Numbered from the stretch's first letter, positions 1-9,884 are shown. The stretch: 64,000 nucleotides of DNA from Mactra quadrangularis (GCA_025267735.1 CM046300.1:34357322-34421321), one strand, 5' to 3'. Translations and numbers: made by a program. The notes: generated from the sequence alone by a model not told the origin.

Positions 1-354
1 CTTCAGGTCGTTCATATATTAAGCACTGTATATCACAGGTAGCTGTCACAGCCCCCGTGCTGCGCATATAAACAGAGGCAGTTTTCAACACTTTTTTGAG
101 AAACTTTATGTGGTCATGAAACTAGTTTTGTATTATGAAAATTCTAACTCTATGATCACCATGAGGAACTCTTCACTTACTTCCATATCTACGTATATCT
201 CGGTTGGAAAATGACAGAGGTGTTACGATTACTTTTTAATACGACCCTTAAGAGTGTTATAGTCATTAACACTTGCATTTTGTATCACGTAATCTAGACT
301 TCACTTTTGATCTCAGAGCTAAGGTTTCTGACCTCAGAGAAAATCCTAAACAAA
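1..354. other. Unannotated AT-rich DNA
   Basis: No open frame, RNA gene or repeat that I can support. It leads directly into the hairpin that starts at 355. Confidence 0.5.
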
Positions 355-432
355 TCGCGGGCATAGCGCAAAACGGTCGTAACTAATTTAAATAAAAGAG
401 TGAGTTACGACCGTTTTGCGCTAAGCCCGCGA
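355..432. repeat. Hairpin with 30-bp arms
   Basis: Arms 355-384 and 403-432 are reverse complements with one mismatch (base 9 of the arm). The loop is 18 bases and very AT-rich, while the arms are GC-rich (they begin TCGCGGGC) and contain AGCGCAAAACGG. No target duplication is obvious next to the arms. It could be a very short foldback element, a DNA cruciform site, or a transcribed hairpin such as a miRNA precursor. The sequence shows the pairing but not which of these it is. Confidence 0.85.
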
Positions 433-2377
433 AATGTAATGTTTTGCTTATACTCCATGGCTTACAAAACTACCGATCTAATTGACATTAAAATTTATAT
501 CTGTATACGCTACCACAATTGCAGAAAGGTAAATGAGTGTCAATTTGTATGATTTTAATGAGAGTTGAAATATAATTGCTCGTATCAATTATCATTAATT
601 TTAAGCTCAAGTAAATAATTCGATGTGCATTTGGAATACAATATACCATTTTATGAATTGAATCAAAACAAGCGTAATGAAACATCGAATCGCTTCGAAT
701 CAACTTTCCAGAGAATCTTTGCAACCTTAACATAAAAGCAGACCGCTGGTTGCTTAGATTTAGGGTTGTACCCGTTAAGAACGAATGTGTACGCTACCGT
801 TACCGCTACCGATAGAAATAAATTGTCGTATTTCAAACGATACTGATACCAATACCAAAATGCCAGTGTAGTACAGCATTCAACTGAGAATAATTTAAAC
901 AAAATGCTTGCTTTATTTAGTTTTGAATAGGAAATAGATTAAAACGAACACTAGAGTTTGAAAAAATAAGCAATACCTTTGAGTATCGCATTGTAGTTTG
1001 GAAGATATGTTTCTCTTTATTGTTAAAAATTTCGATTTAAGTAGCGATACTAATATGAGACGATCTTTACCGGTATCTTTGAAGCGATTATCGATATTGC
1101 TCATCCTACGTCTGTATCACAGGAAAGATGATTATGTGAATTGTCCTCTTTGTACAAATCTGATGGCTGAAAAGAGACAAAAAGAAAAATGACTGAAGTG
1201 TGTCCTTTAAATTTGCTACAGAAACGATTTAGCAGCTTAAAACAATTCATGAATAAAAGTATAATGTCTATTTAATTAAACATTTCCTTTACAATACTTA
1301 CATTATTGATGGGTATCAAAAATAATAAAAAAAGAGATTTGTTTGAAAACACAATCGGTTATTCCTATGTATGAAAATCGTTTCTCATTTTGTTGCGAAT
1401 TTTAAAGCTTTTGCTCATAAAGAACGTTGAACTATTCGTTAATTTGTTTTGCGACAAACAACGTCTTAAATTTCAAGAAAATTATTAGAGCAAACTTTAA
1501 TAATTTCTAACTCGTTGAGGAATTTCGTTTTACTCGATTTTAAATTGGAAACGCGCTGCATGTAATCGTCTGCTTAAAAAAGTGAACGCGCACGTTTTCA
1601 ACCGGAAGTAGATAAATGACGTGATAATTGATTACACACAACTTGTTGATTTTTTTTGCTCTTCAAATTGAAGAGTAGCAGACTGGTTCCTTCGTGTGTT
1701 TTAAGTATTAGACGGGGACACGTTATATTATAAATTAATTGAGCAAATGATTCGAAACGGTCCGAATAAAATATGTTTTAATAATGTCTCTATATAAATA
1801 AAGCTATTTCACTTTAATTGTATAATACACGTTATATGAAATAATTATTTATGAATGACGAGGCACGCAGCGTGTAGCCGTCAATCTAAATGGTAGGTTT
1901 TGCATCAAATTTTCAAACAATTGTCTTTTGATATTGGTAGATTCGTATGCATTAACATATGGTTATCATTGCGAAGTATGCAATGAAAATATTTGAGGAT
2001 TATGAGACAAAGACATAGCATTCCTAAGCACAAAGAGAAAAAACAAAAAATGTTAGAAGTGTGTTGATGACTTTTATACACTTTTTTGTGGTGAAGCCAT
2101 TTATAAGACAATGGGTGTAGACTATCAGCATTTTTTCATTAAGAATTTATATCAAGCAGTAGTTCTCAATGCTGACCTTTTTAACTAATTATTTTATGAC
2201 TATAATATATTAGATCACATTTTCTATAAAAAAATATTACGATTATTTGTTTGTTATGAATACAGATGCACCTTTTTACTGGCCCACAAGAACTTATTTT
2301 AGATATTCGTAAACTTGTGATGAATCAGTAGCTAGGGCTTTTGAAATCAGTTCGTAGTTAACGCTGTATGATGATGT
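433..2377. other. Unannotated AT-rich DNA
   Basis: Only short open frames (under 80 codons) occur here, with low-complexity predicted peptides and no domain signatures. I see no RNA gene and no repeat that recurs elsewhere in the window. Confidence 0.5.
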
Positions 2378-2718
2378 CCACTATGAACCAAAAGTTTGAA
2401 GACATTTTCACTTTGTTAGCCTACAACATAGTTTTTATCAAAACGTTGATCGCCACTTATTTTGAAACACTGTTTGTAGTTGAGACTACCAAAGTAGCTT
2501 AAAATCTATGTTATAGAAAAGAATTACATTGACGAAGTTTTTTAGGCTTTGGTATATCAGATGCTGAATTTTATATATGTGATGCATTGAAAAAATTTGT
2601 TTTCATTTAATCATCAACCATATTTAATATATTAAAATTATGTTTCTACCGAAAACAATCGGTGAAATTTAGTTAGTTTATTAAATTTCGTTTGTCTCCA
2701 TACTTTTGGTACGTACTG
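2378..2718. mobile_element. Decayed Tc1/mariner-type MITE (family with 23362-23738)
   Basis: The right end (about 2692-2718) reads GTCTCCATACTTTTGGTACG then TACTG, followed by TA. It matches the right end of the element at 23362-23738. The left end near 2378 carries the complementary GAACCAAAAGTTTGAAGACA motif and the following ACTTTGT and GCCTA, as in the second copy. Internal stretches also agree, for example a shared CAGATGCTGAAT. It has no coding capacity. TA flanks and inverted termini indicate a non-autonomous element moved by a Tc1/mariner-type transposase. The left boundary is approximate because the terminus has diverged. Confidence 0.7.
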
Positions 2719-2720
2719 TA

Positions 2721-3544
2721 TGTTGATTGCAATATAATTAAGATTAGACAATAAACTTTGTAACCAATGAGCCAGACAGCTGCTGTACCTGATGCAAACT
2801 TTGACTATTGCATGAATATACTATAAAACCAAGCTACAAGTACTCTACAGAGTGAGCTAAAAACCTGTTTGGTGTTGAGTTTTTTTACGGGGACCGTCCG
2901 CTCCTAAGAATAGATTATGTTCATACCCTGGCTAGAACTTAACTTTAAACTTTGTGTTAATTGTCTAGCATAAACATATCAGTTAGAAGAATCTTCTTCC
3001 TTGGTTTATCTTCGCTAAAGTTTAATTATTTTCCCTAACCAATTCACAACCAGGTTTGGGATCGGCTACGGCCTGTTTGAGAAAGAGGTGACCAAATCAT
3101 TCATTTAACAATAGCATTGCGTCAAAGGGAAATAACTCGTATGAGCGTAATTTATTATTTAGTCTGACATAGTAACTTCCCTTTGATTCATATTATTGGC
3201 ACTGATACAAATTACTTTGACGGGTAAAAGTACGCCAGGCAAGGCATGGTCTCATTCCTGTCAAATTTGCCGCTTGTTGTTTCTTTATTTAATAGCCAAG
3301 TTTGAGTCTCTGTGTTGACATTCACAAACAAATTGAGATATAATGATTGGTATCCTGTTAATCCTCAACTCTAAAGCAGCCAAATAAGACCAAATAATAT
3401 TGGTGATAAACATTCAACTTTTTCACAATTTCACTTTTTTTAGGAGTAAAGGTGAAGGTCGTCTGAGACCGTACACACTTTATTTGCTCTGATGTTTTTG
3501 GATATTAATTCAAGTTAACAACAGAGTTTTGTGAATATTTTTGG
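2721..3544. other. DNA upstream of the LINE; possible 5' UTR
   Basis: No coding frame is seen. A small foldback lies at 3122-3186. The 5' end of the downstream LINE cannot be placed from one copy, so part of this stretch may be its 5' UTR. No target duplication matching the LINE 3' flank was found. Confidence 0.35.
3122..3186. repeat. Foldback with AAAGGGAA-type arms
   Basis: TCAAAGGGAAATAAC at 3122-3136 is mirrored by GTAACTTCCCTTTGA at 3172-3186, allowing one mismatch. The same arm motif forms another foldback at 10917-10970, so this is a recurrent small palindromic element rather than chance pairing. I recall such AAAGGGAARYAACT foldbacks as common in mollusc genomes, which is memory and not checked here. 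Confidence 0.6.
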
Positions 3545-3847
3545 ATGTGCATGTTCATGAACACTTCAGCTAAGTGCATCTTTAATTATATTTTTATTTT
3601 TTCAATCATGGGTTTAGTTATTCTTAAAAACAATATTCAAAATTTTGATAATTTTTATCATCAAAAATCACACCTTTTTCCAAATTCATGTTGTTCATTG
3701 AAATATGACCGTGACCAATTATTGGATTTAGGCTTAAATGTTTACAACAATCCTTGTTTATACAAAGTTGATACCGCTACTCTAAGTGTTATTAATTCAC
3801 TCAAATTAGCTCCTTACCGGTCACAAAGAAAAATAGATGTGTTGTGA
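3545..3847 (+). CDS. Short upstream frame of the LINE (ORF1-like or N-terminal leader)
   Basis: A 100-codon ATG frame ends in TGA at 3845-3847, overlapping the long frame, which is open from 3796. The first part is hydrophobic and low-complexity. The last 45 residues (DQLLDLGLNVYNN through APYRSQRK) look like the leader that precedes the endonuclease in CR1/L2-type proteins. That resemblance is from memory and unverified. It has no coiled coil, CCHC knuckle or RRM that would make it a normal ORF1 protein. It may therefore be the true N-terminus of the polyprotein, separated by a frameshift, or a remnant after 5' truncation. Confidence 0.5.
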   Translation: MCMFMNTSAKCIFNYIFIFSIMGLVILKNNIQNFDNFYHQKSHLFPNSCCSLKYDRDQLLDLGLNVYNNPCLYKVDTATLSVINSLKLAPYRSQRKIDVL

Positions 3848-6768
3848 AAAGTACAGTTAAAACCCCTCAGGGCATTAATAAAAACAACCTTATATACCCT
3901 AAAATATGTAACACTGTAAGTCAGATTAGTGAAAATGTGAATTGCTTGACTTTAAACTGTAGATCTGCTGTAAATAAAGATTTTGTAATAGGTCAATATT
4001 TGAGGGAAGAAAGAATAGATTTTGCCTTACTAACAGAAACTTGGTTTTCAGATGATAAAAAACATTTAATCGATACCTCTGATTTAAACCAAAATGGGTA
4101 CAGATTAACAGTATCCAATAGACAAAATAAAGTCGGAGGGGGGATAGCTATAGCCAGTCGCATTGCAATTGATATTAATAAAATTAAGAGCGGGAGTACA
4201 AGGAGCTTTGAATATGGTATATGGAAATTAATTTTCAAGAATATTGCCCTTCATTGTATTGGAATTTACAGACCCCCAGCATTAGCTACTGTTTCTCAGT
4301 TTGTAGAAGACTTCAATCAATTTATTGGAGATTTAATTCATAACTACTCTAACCTGTTAATTATGGGCGACTTCAATTTACATCTTGAAGATAGATCCAC
4401 GGCTGTGTCTGAATTTCTTAATTGTATCCATTCCTTTGGTTTAGAACAGCATGTAAATTTTAAAACACATATTGGTGGTAACATGTTAGATCTTGTACTT
4501 ACTGAAGCAGTAAATGGTATCCATGTTAAGAAATGTGATCAGGGACCTTTTTTATCAGATCATTGTGTAGTTAAGGTACTAATAAATGTTGAAAAAGAAA
4601 ATATTGTGAGCAAATCTGTAAAATTCCGCAATCTTAAAAAAATCAACCATGAAAATTTTGCTTCTGATTTGAAAGACATTACTATTGAGTGTGAAGATGT
4701 TGACTCTTATGTAAATATTTTGGAGTCAAAGCTTCAAACTACTCTTGACAAACATGCTCCTTTAGTAGAAAAAATTAAAATTCAAAGAACTCCAAAACCA
4801 TGGTTTACTGATAATCTTGTCTTACTTAAAAGTTCAATGAGAAAACAAGAAAGATTATGGAGAAAATATGGAAAGCCTGAACAATTAGAAGCTTTCAAGG
4901 TTATGCGCAACCGTTATCATAATGAATTAAATGAAGAAAAGGTCAAATCACTAAGTCAAAAAGTTCTTGATGCTAAAGGTGATACAAAACAATTGTATAA
5001 ATTTGTTGCCGAAATGACTGGAGTAAGATCTGAGAATCCAATGCCGAAAGGCGATTCTGATCACTCCATAGCTGAAAATTTTGCTGATTATTTCTTAAAT
5101 AAAATTTCAAAAATTAGGGAATCCTTGTCTCAATTTCCAACTTATTCACCGCAACAAAAGGATGTACCTAGTCTTGATCATTTTGATAATTTTACAATAG
5201 AAGAGGTCAGAGATCTTATAAGTGACTTGAATACCAAATCGTCTGAGTTAGACATATTGCCAACAAAAGTGCTAAAATGTTATCTAAAAGAATTATTACC
5301 TCTAATTACTCATTTAATAAATATATCATTGAAACATGGTGTATTCCCTTCCAAGTGGAAAGAGGCAATTGTTAAGCCTCTTCTTAAGAAGGTGGGTCTG
5401 GATCTGGAATATGCTAATTATAGACCAGTTAGCAATTTGTCCTTCTTATCTAAGGTAATAGAAAAGGCTGCCTTAAATAGATTGAATACTCATGTTGATA
5501 AAAATAATCTTCTTCCAAAAAATCAGTCTGCATATAGACGTTTTCACTCATGTGAGTCAGCCCTCCTTAGATTGGTAAATGATCTACTGTGTGGTATGGA
5601 GAAATTAGAGGTAACTGCATTAATAGCTATTGATCTGAGTGCTGCATTTGACACTGTTGATCATGATATTTTACTAGAAGTACTTAATAATCAATATGGA
5701 CTACAGAATAGTACACTCCGCTGGATTGATTCATATCTTCGCCCACGGGCATGTCGAGTCAACGTCAATACTAGTTCATCATCTGAACGTTCATTAGATT
5801 GCAGTGTTCCACAAGGTAGTTGTTTAGGTCCGTTGCTATATCTAACTTATGCAGGGACCTTATTTGATGTTATACCATCTGATATATCAGTGCATGGTTT
5901 TGCTGATGACCACACTGCTAATAAAAGATTCTGTCCTAATAATCAGAATGAAGAAGCAAATGCCATTTCTGATCTTGAAGATTGTGCTCTAACAATAAAT
6001 TCGTGGATGAATGAAAAAAATTTAAAAATGAACAACTCAAAGACGGAGTTTATAATGTTTGGAAGCAGAGCACAGTTGAAAAAATGCTTAACCCAGTCAA
6101 TCAATATTGCTGGTGAAACTGTAAAATCTGTGAAGACAATTCGCTATTTAGGGGCCTTTCTTGATGAAAACTTAAGCTTTAAAGATCACATCAAAACAAA
6201 AAGTAGAACTGCTATGTTCAACTATTTACGTATCAAAAGTATTAGAAAATATTTGGACAAAGAAGCAACAGAAACACTAGTCCTATCTTTGGTCATGTCC
6301 CACATTGATTACTGTAATCTAATCTTGTATGGAATCTCAAAATGTGATCTTAACAAATTGCAGCGAATTCAAAACATGTGTGCCAAACTAGTATTAAGGC
6401 TAAAAAAATCAGACAGTTCAAAGGATGCTTTGTACTCACTGCACTGGTTACCAGTCAAAGCAAGAATCAACTTTAAAATATGTACTTTCATGTACAACTG
6501 TTTTTCTGGAACTGCACCTGCATACCTGACTGAAATTCTTCAAAAGCCTGTACAAAGCAGATCTGGTCTTAGATCTGCAAAATCCAAAGACCTCAATTAT
6601 TTGATACCAATAAATAAGAAAAAAACATTCAGTGACAGAAGCTTCAGTACAGTTGGTCCCATGCTATGGAATAAGCTACCAGATGATATCAAATTATCAC
6701 CTACTTTGGATGTATTCAAAAAACAATTGAAAACTCATTATTTCTCTACTTTCTATGATCTATTCTAA
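3844..6768 (+). CDS. LINE endonuclease-reverse transcriptase polyprotein
   Basis: This 974-residue frame cleaves target DNA and copies the element RNA into it (target-primed reverse transcription). The endonuclease spans about residues 33-245, with catalytic-type motifs LTETW (63-67), GGGIAIAS (98-105), IYRPP (141-145), MGDFNLH (174-180), MLDLVLT (214-220) and LSDH (237-240). The reverse transcriptase spans about residues 500-775: YRPVSNLSF (526-534), AIDLSAAFD with the first catalytic Asp (595-603), SVPQGSCLGPLLY (654-666), FADDH with the catalytic Asp pair (686-690), a KTEFIMFG segment (733-740) and RYLG (767-770). The C-terminus has the RSFSTVGPMLWNKLP stretch usual in CR1-like proteins. 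The listed start is GTG. The frame is open from 3796 but has no ATG until about residue 174, inside the endonuclease, so translation must begin in the upstream frame or the start has been lost. CR1 versus L2 versus a sister clade cannot be settled without a tree. Confidence 0.93.
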   Translation: MKSTVKTPQGINKNNLIYPKICNTVSQISENVNCLTLNCRSAVNKDFVIGQYLREERIDFALLTETWFSDDKKHLIDTSDLNQNGYRLTVSNRQNKVGGGIAIASRIAIDINKIKSGSTRSFEYGIWKLIFKNIALHCIGIYRPPALATVSQFVEDFNQFIGDLIHNYSNLLIMGDFNLHLEDRSTAVSEFLNCIHSFGLEQHVNFKTHIGGNMLDLVLTEAVNGIHVKKCDQGPFLSDHCVVKVLINVEKENIVSKSVKFRNLKKINHENFASDLKDITIECEDVDSYVNILESKLQTTLDKHAPLVEKIKIQRTPKPWFTDNLVLLKSSMRKQERLWRKYGKPEQLEAFKVMRNRYHNELNEEKVKSLSQKVLDAKGDTKQLYKFVAEMTGVRSENPMPKGDSDHSIAENFADYFLNKISKIRESLSQFPTYSPQQKDVPSLDHFDNFTIEEVRDLISDLNTKSSELDILPTKVLKCYLKELLPLITHLINISLKHGVFPSKWKEAIVKPLLKKVGLDLEYANYRPVSNLSFLSKVIEKAALNRLNTHVDKNNLLPKNQSAYRRFHSCESALLRLVNDLLCGMEKLEVTALIAIDLSAAFDTVDHDILLEVLNNQYGLQNSTLRWIDSYLRPRACRVNVNTSSSSERSLDCSVPQGSCLGPLLYLTYAGTLFDVIPSDISVHGFADDHTANKRFCPNNQNEEANAISDLEDCALTINSWMNEKNLKMNNSKTEFIMFGSRAQLKKCLTQSINIAGETVKSVKTIRYLGAFLDENLSFKDHIKTKSRTAMFNYLRIKSIRKYLDKEATETLVLSLVMSHIDYCNLILYGISKCDLNKLQRIQNMCAKLVLRLKKSDSSKDALYSLHWLPVKARINFKICTFMYNCFSGTAPAYLTEILQKPVQSRSGLRSAKSKDLNYLIPINKKKTFSDRSFSTVGPMLWNKLPDDIKLSPTLDVFKKQLKTHYFSTFYDLF

Positions 6769-6923
6769 AACTGACATGGCTTGCTAATGCCTCACCTTAC
6801 AATTACGGTAAACATACTAAGTGATTGAGTGAGTGCATTGTGACATGGGAATGAGGATTGCCTCGCTCTCGGTCATTTAATACCTTGTTTCATATGACTG
6901 CAATGACAACCTAAATAAATTGT

Positions 6924-7003
6924 CCCTTTAAAGGTGATGTTTCGACACCTTTGGGGATGTATTAAGGGCCCTTTAAAGGTGATGTTTCGACACCTTTGGG
7001 GAA
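6924..7003 (+). repeat. 45-bp tandem duplication in LINE 3' UTR
   Basis: CCCTTTAAAGGTGATGTTTC and the following CGACACCTTTGGGGA begin at 6924 and again at 6969, essentially identical over about 34 bp with a period of 45. The motif AAAGGT...ACCTTT within each unit can form a small stem. It lies between the coding frame and the 41-bp array. Confidence 0.85.
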
Positions 7004-7009
7004 TTGTCT

Positions 7010-7170
7010 GGTTAACAGTAGCATTATGTTATACTGTTCAGGACATGTCCGGTTAACAGTGGCATTATGTTACACTGTTCAGGACATGTCCGGTTAACAG
7101 TAGCATTATGTTATACTGTTCAGGACATGTCCGGTTAACAGTAGCATTATGTTATACTGTTCAGGACACC
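7010..7170 (+). repeat. 41-bp tandem array, about four units, in LINE 3' UTR
   Basis: Units start at 7010, 7051, 7092 and 7133. Each begins GGTTAACAGTAGCATTATGT and ends AGGACATGTCC, with only two or three substitutions among units; the last is cut short after GGACA. Each unit contains AACAGT...ACTGTT, able to pair within the unit. Near identity implies recent expansion. Confidence 0.92.
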
Positions 7171-7424
7171 AATTTTCAATGTAAAATAAATAGAAATTAG
7201 TGATAAAAAATGTAAACTTAGGTGGAATCATGAACTGTGAAGGATGTATGTCCAAAAAATATGAATTATGAAGGCTTTTTATTTATTTGTGTTATTGTAT
7301 ATACATATGTTTTTATGGTGGAGGGTTTTTACTTACATGTATTTATTATTATTTTCTTTATAACATTTTTGTACAACGCCATTGAATATGTAACATAGAA
7401 ATAGGCGTTTAATCAAATGAAAAA

Positions 7425-7442
7425 GTTTAAGTTTAAGTTTAA
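7425..7442 (+). repeat. Terminal (GTTTAA)3 of the LINE
   Basis: Three perfect hexamers directly follow GGCGTTTAATCAAATGAAAA. Short 3' terminal repeats in place of poly(A) are normal for CR1/L2-type LINEs, so this marks the 3' boundary of the element. Confidence 0.8.
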
Positions 7443-7724
7443 GGTTTGTTTACATGGACAGTTGGGAATTCTATTCTCAAAGGTCAATATGGCCACAGTG
7501 CATTAAATTCTAGATCTTCCACCGCAAAAAATAGTCATAAAAAGTAAACACAAAATGATCAGAATATTGTCCTAAAGGGATACAACAACGAATAAAGAAG
7601 AAAAATGTATGATTAAACACACACAAACAGAGTCCCAGCTTCCCAAATGCAGTCAAACCAATTATTCTCAAGTATACTTTCGCAGTGTACAACGATCCGG
7701 AAGCAATTTCCCACAAGAGAGACA
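7443..7724. other. Short unannotated interval
   Basis: Sits between the LINE 3' end and the possible inverted-repeat element at 7725. No supported feature. Confidence 0.4.
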
Positions 7725-8125
7725 CCGCAAAACAGAATAATGGCGGCGCACGATGTAACATTCAAGGTATTATATTATTTTTTGAATAAACATTTCTCAC
7801 TATATAGGCTTAAGTTAAAAGAAATTGGTACAATAATTACAGTGGATACCTTATTCTTAGTCGTTTGGTAACGTTAATGCTAAATAACGTATCAGAAATT
7901 CTAACGAGAAATTTCCAAGATCCGAAACGTTGCTTCTTTGCAAAACATTGTTTTTGGTTGAATTTTCTCTTAATATAAGTGCACAAAGATAAGTCGATTT
8001 CGAATGACCTATTTAGTTTATTGACCATGCTCAGATAATATTTGTGCAATAAAAGAGAAAAATAAAAAGAACATTTTGAAACCTGGAGATGCCCTAATGG
8101 GCGCCGCCATTATTGCGCTTTGTGG
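7725..8125. mobile_element. Possible inverted-repeat element, about 400 bp
   Basis: AATAATGGCGGCGC at 7736-7749 is exactly mirrored by GCGCCGCCATTATT at 8101-8114. Extending outward gives a 25-bp arm (7725-7749 against 8101-8125) with about four or five mismatches. The interior is AT-rich with no transposase. Its right end abuts the MITE starting at 8122. No target duplication is evident, so this could also be a chance pair of GGCGGC motifs. Confidence is moderate to low. Confidence 0.4.
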
Positions 8126-8241
8126 TAAGGGGCAGGTAATCCAGACTAATTATTTCTTTGACATATTAAATTAGAAACTAGACCATCTAACGTTCCTTTA
8201 CGCTATTTTACGCTTAGTCTGGATTACCTGCCCCTTACCAC
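8122..8241. mobile_element. 120-bp MITE with perfect 28-bp inverted repeats
   Basis: Arms 8122-8149 and 8214-8241 are perfect reverse complements over 28 bp (outer end GTGGTAAGGGGCAGGTAATC). They are separated by 64 bp of AT-rich DNA. TTT flanks both sides (8119-8121 and 8242-8244), a possible 3-bp target duplication. It has no coding capacity. Perfect arms in otherwise divergent DNA imply a recent insertion. The superfamily is not assigned. Confidence 0.8.
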
Positions 8242-8700
8242 TTTCGTATATATCTTTATATATTTTGATTGAATAACTGTATACCTAGAATTCTCAGGTA
8301 TAATAATTACTTGTTGATTTGATAAAATGTATTGTTTAACTTTCCCAAGTGCCACACGTGTTTGTCTAATTTGCTTATGGAAAATTTGAATGGTTAACAT
8401 TATACAGGGACTGCTGACATGCCCAAAATCATTCAGCATATTTCCAGTCTAGCTCAAACTTGATATATACATACATGGCCAGTTGTCTATTCGTCACACT
8501 ACCAGTACTTCTGAATATACCGAATAAAAAAATCATATTTGAAGAGCGTAAATTCACGCACTGTCCAAAATAACAGAGCATAAACAATCTTGAAGTGTGT
8601 GAGCTTAGGCGAAATCTTGAAAAAAAAAATTCTCGAGGAACTTAAATAAAGATTAGTCAAATTTATACCTGAATCAATACCTACAGGGTGTAGGTGTTAC

Positions 8701-8760
8701 GTACATTAACATCTAGGTTGCTAGAGAAACGTACTATAAAATCTAGGTTGCTAGAGACGC
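8701..8760 (+). repeat. 30-bp tandem duplication
   Basis: Two adjacent 30-bp units (8701-8730, 8731-8760) share an exact 17-base core ATCTAGGTTGCTAGAGA. No further copies follow. Confidence 0.75.
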
Positions 8761-8790
8761 CCATATGTTTGGCTTGATTTTGTTTTGCAC

Positions 8791-9096
8791 ATTTTATTTT
8801 GTTGGATTTGACGTCGTAGCAACACATTCAATAGGTTATATCACGGCGGTCAGTCAACCTACTCACTGTTCCTGGAAAGGCTAAAATCTCTGAATTTAGC
8901 TGTTAACAAACTATTAGGTGCATACTTCCGTCAGTGACTGACTACTTCCCTACATGATTTGGAATCAGTGGTAGGATGGAGAATGGCCGTAGAAAACTAT
9001 TTCATGACCGAGCTCCACGAAAGTATGCCCCGCCCGGGAATCGAACCTACGACTCGATCAGTAGACTTGTGCGTTATCGACTGAGCTAGCCGAGCT
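8791..9096 (-). mobile_element. tRNA-derived SINE, near full length
   Basis: On the minus strand it starts with a tRNA-like head: A box TAGCTCAGTCGATAACG (plus 9072-9088) and B box GGTTCGATTCC (plus 9037-9047). A body follows containing CAGTCACTGACGGAAGTATG and GAGTAGGTTGACTGACCGCC, ending in a tail of GCTACGACGTCAAATCC and an A-rich run. The same body and tail recur, truncated, at 11130-11265, and tail motifs recur at 43418 and 46666. The head acceptor stem does not pair well, so this is not a functional tRNA gene. Confidence 0.75.
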
Positions 9097-9247
9097 ATTG
9101 AGTATCTAATTGTAGTATTGATAAAGACTGGGATAGAAACATGGAATTCAGAAGTCATAATAATCTGGGCATAAATCAAGGGGCCGATGGTTGTGATCAC
9201 TACGACAGGGGCCACATATGAGTTTATACTCACGAGAAAAACTATGG

Positions 9248-9475
9248 AGCGGGCGTGGCCGAGCGGTTACGATGATGGGCTGGTAATCATTGGATAGCCA
9301 GCCCCGCTGTGGTTTAAATCCCACCTAAAACCCACCCCGTAATTTCCATGAGCAAGAAACTTTATCCTACTAGCTCAGTACTGGGGGAAACCAAGAATCA
9401 GACTCGAAAATAATAAATCTAAGTTGTGAGAACTTGTTTCTTAATCGAGCTAAAATAAATTGGTATAAACTAATA
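9248..9475 (+). mobile_element. tRNA-Ser/Leu-like SINE with GAGCAAGAAA core
   Basis: The head reads GGGCGTGGCCGAGCGGTTA, typical of the 5' part of class II (Ser/Leu) tRNAs, with a B-box-like GGTTTAAATCC at about 9312. It is followed by TTTCCATGAGCAAGAAACTT, a core motif shared with the SINEs at 12359 and 15270. The 3' part is A-rich and decays into AT-rich DNA, so the end is approximate. The head differs from the other two core-sharing copies, suggesting different tRNA promoters joined to one core. Confidence 0.6.
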
Positions 9476-9884
9476 GCAGGAACAATATCTTTAGCATATT
9501 AGCAAATTGTCTCAAAACGTGGGAATCTTATTCACTTAAATTGACATTTCAAACGTCTGCAAGAATCTGACCTCAGGGTGATATGTATAAAAGGGTGTTC
9601 ATTTGGCAGCAAGTTGGCACCAATTAATATTCCAACCACACAAACGACACATCTCTCCAAGACAAGCTATTTACTAACATATGACATTACCCCTAGAGAC
9701 AAAATATCAATATTGCTATGAATATAGACATAATCATTGTCTACAAAACTGTCTCAGCATTCTGTGTATATAAATGATTACATTGTTACAACAGAGACAT
9801 TGAATATTGTTTTACTACGTTTAGGACATATGTTGTTGAATGTCTACTGATTAGAACTTGAGATATATCTCTTTCCTCTTGTGA
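9476..9884. other. Unannotated interval between SINEs
   Basis: AT-rich DNA without open frame, RNA gene or recurrent repeat that I can support. Confidence 0.4.

Larger units (their letters stand above)
3545..7442 (+). mobile_element. CR1/L2-type non-LTR retrotransposon (LINE)
   Basis: The element has a short upstream frame, a long frame with an apurinic-type endonuclease followed by reverse transcriptase, a 3' UTR of about 650 bp with tandem repeats, and a terminal hexamer repeat (GTTTAA x3) in place of a poly(A) tail. An endonuclease-RT order with a simple-repeat 3' end is characteristic of the CR1/L2 group. The 974-codon frame has no stop or frameshift, so the copy is young or under recent selection. 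The 5' limit is uncertain, and no clear target duplication was found, which is common for this group. Confidence 0.85.

Noticed and set aside
3820..3847. Classical -1 slippery heptamer in the LINE frame overlap
   Set aside because: The A-rich stretch AGAAAAATA does not fit X-XXY-YYZ in the upstream reading frame, so programmed -1 frameshifting is not supported by a motif.
9000..9096. Functional tRNA gene on the minus strand
   Set aside because: A and B boxes are present but the acceptor stem does not pair, and the sequence continues into a SINE body and tail.
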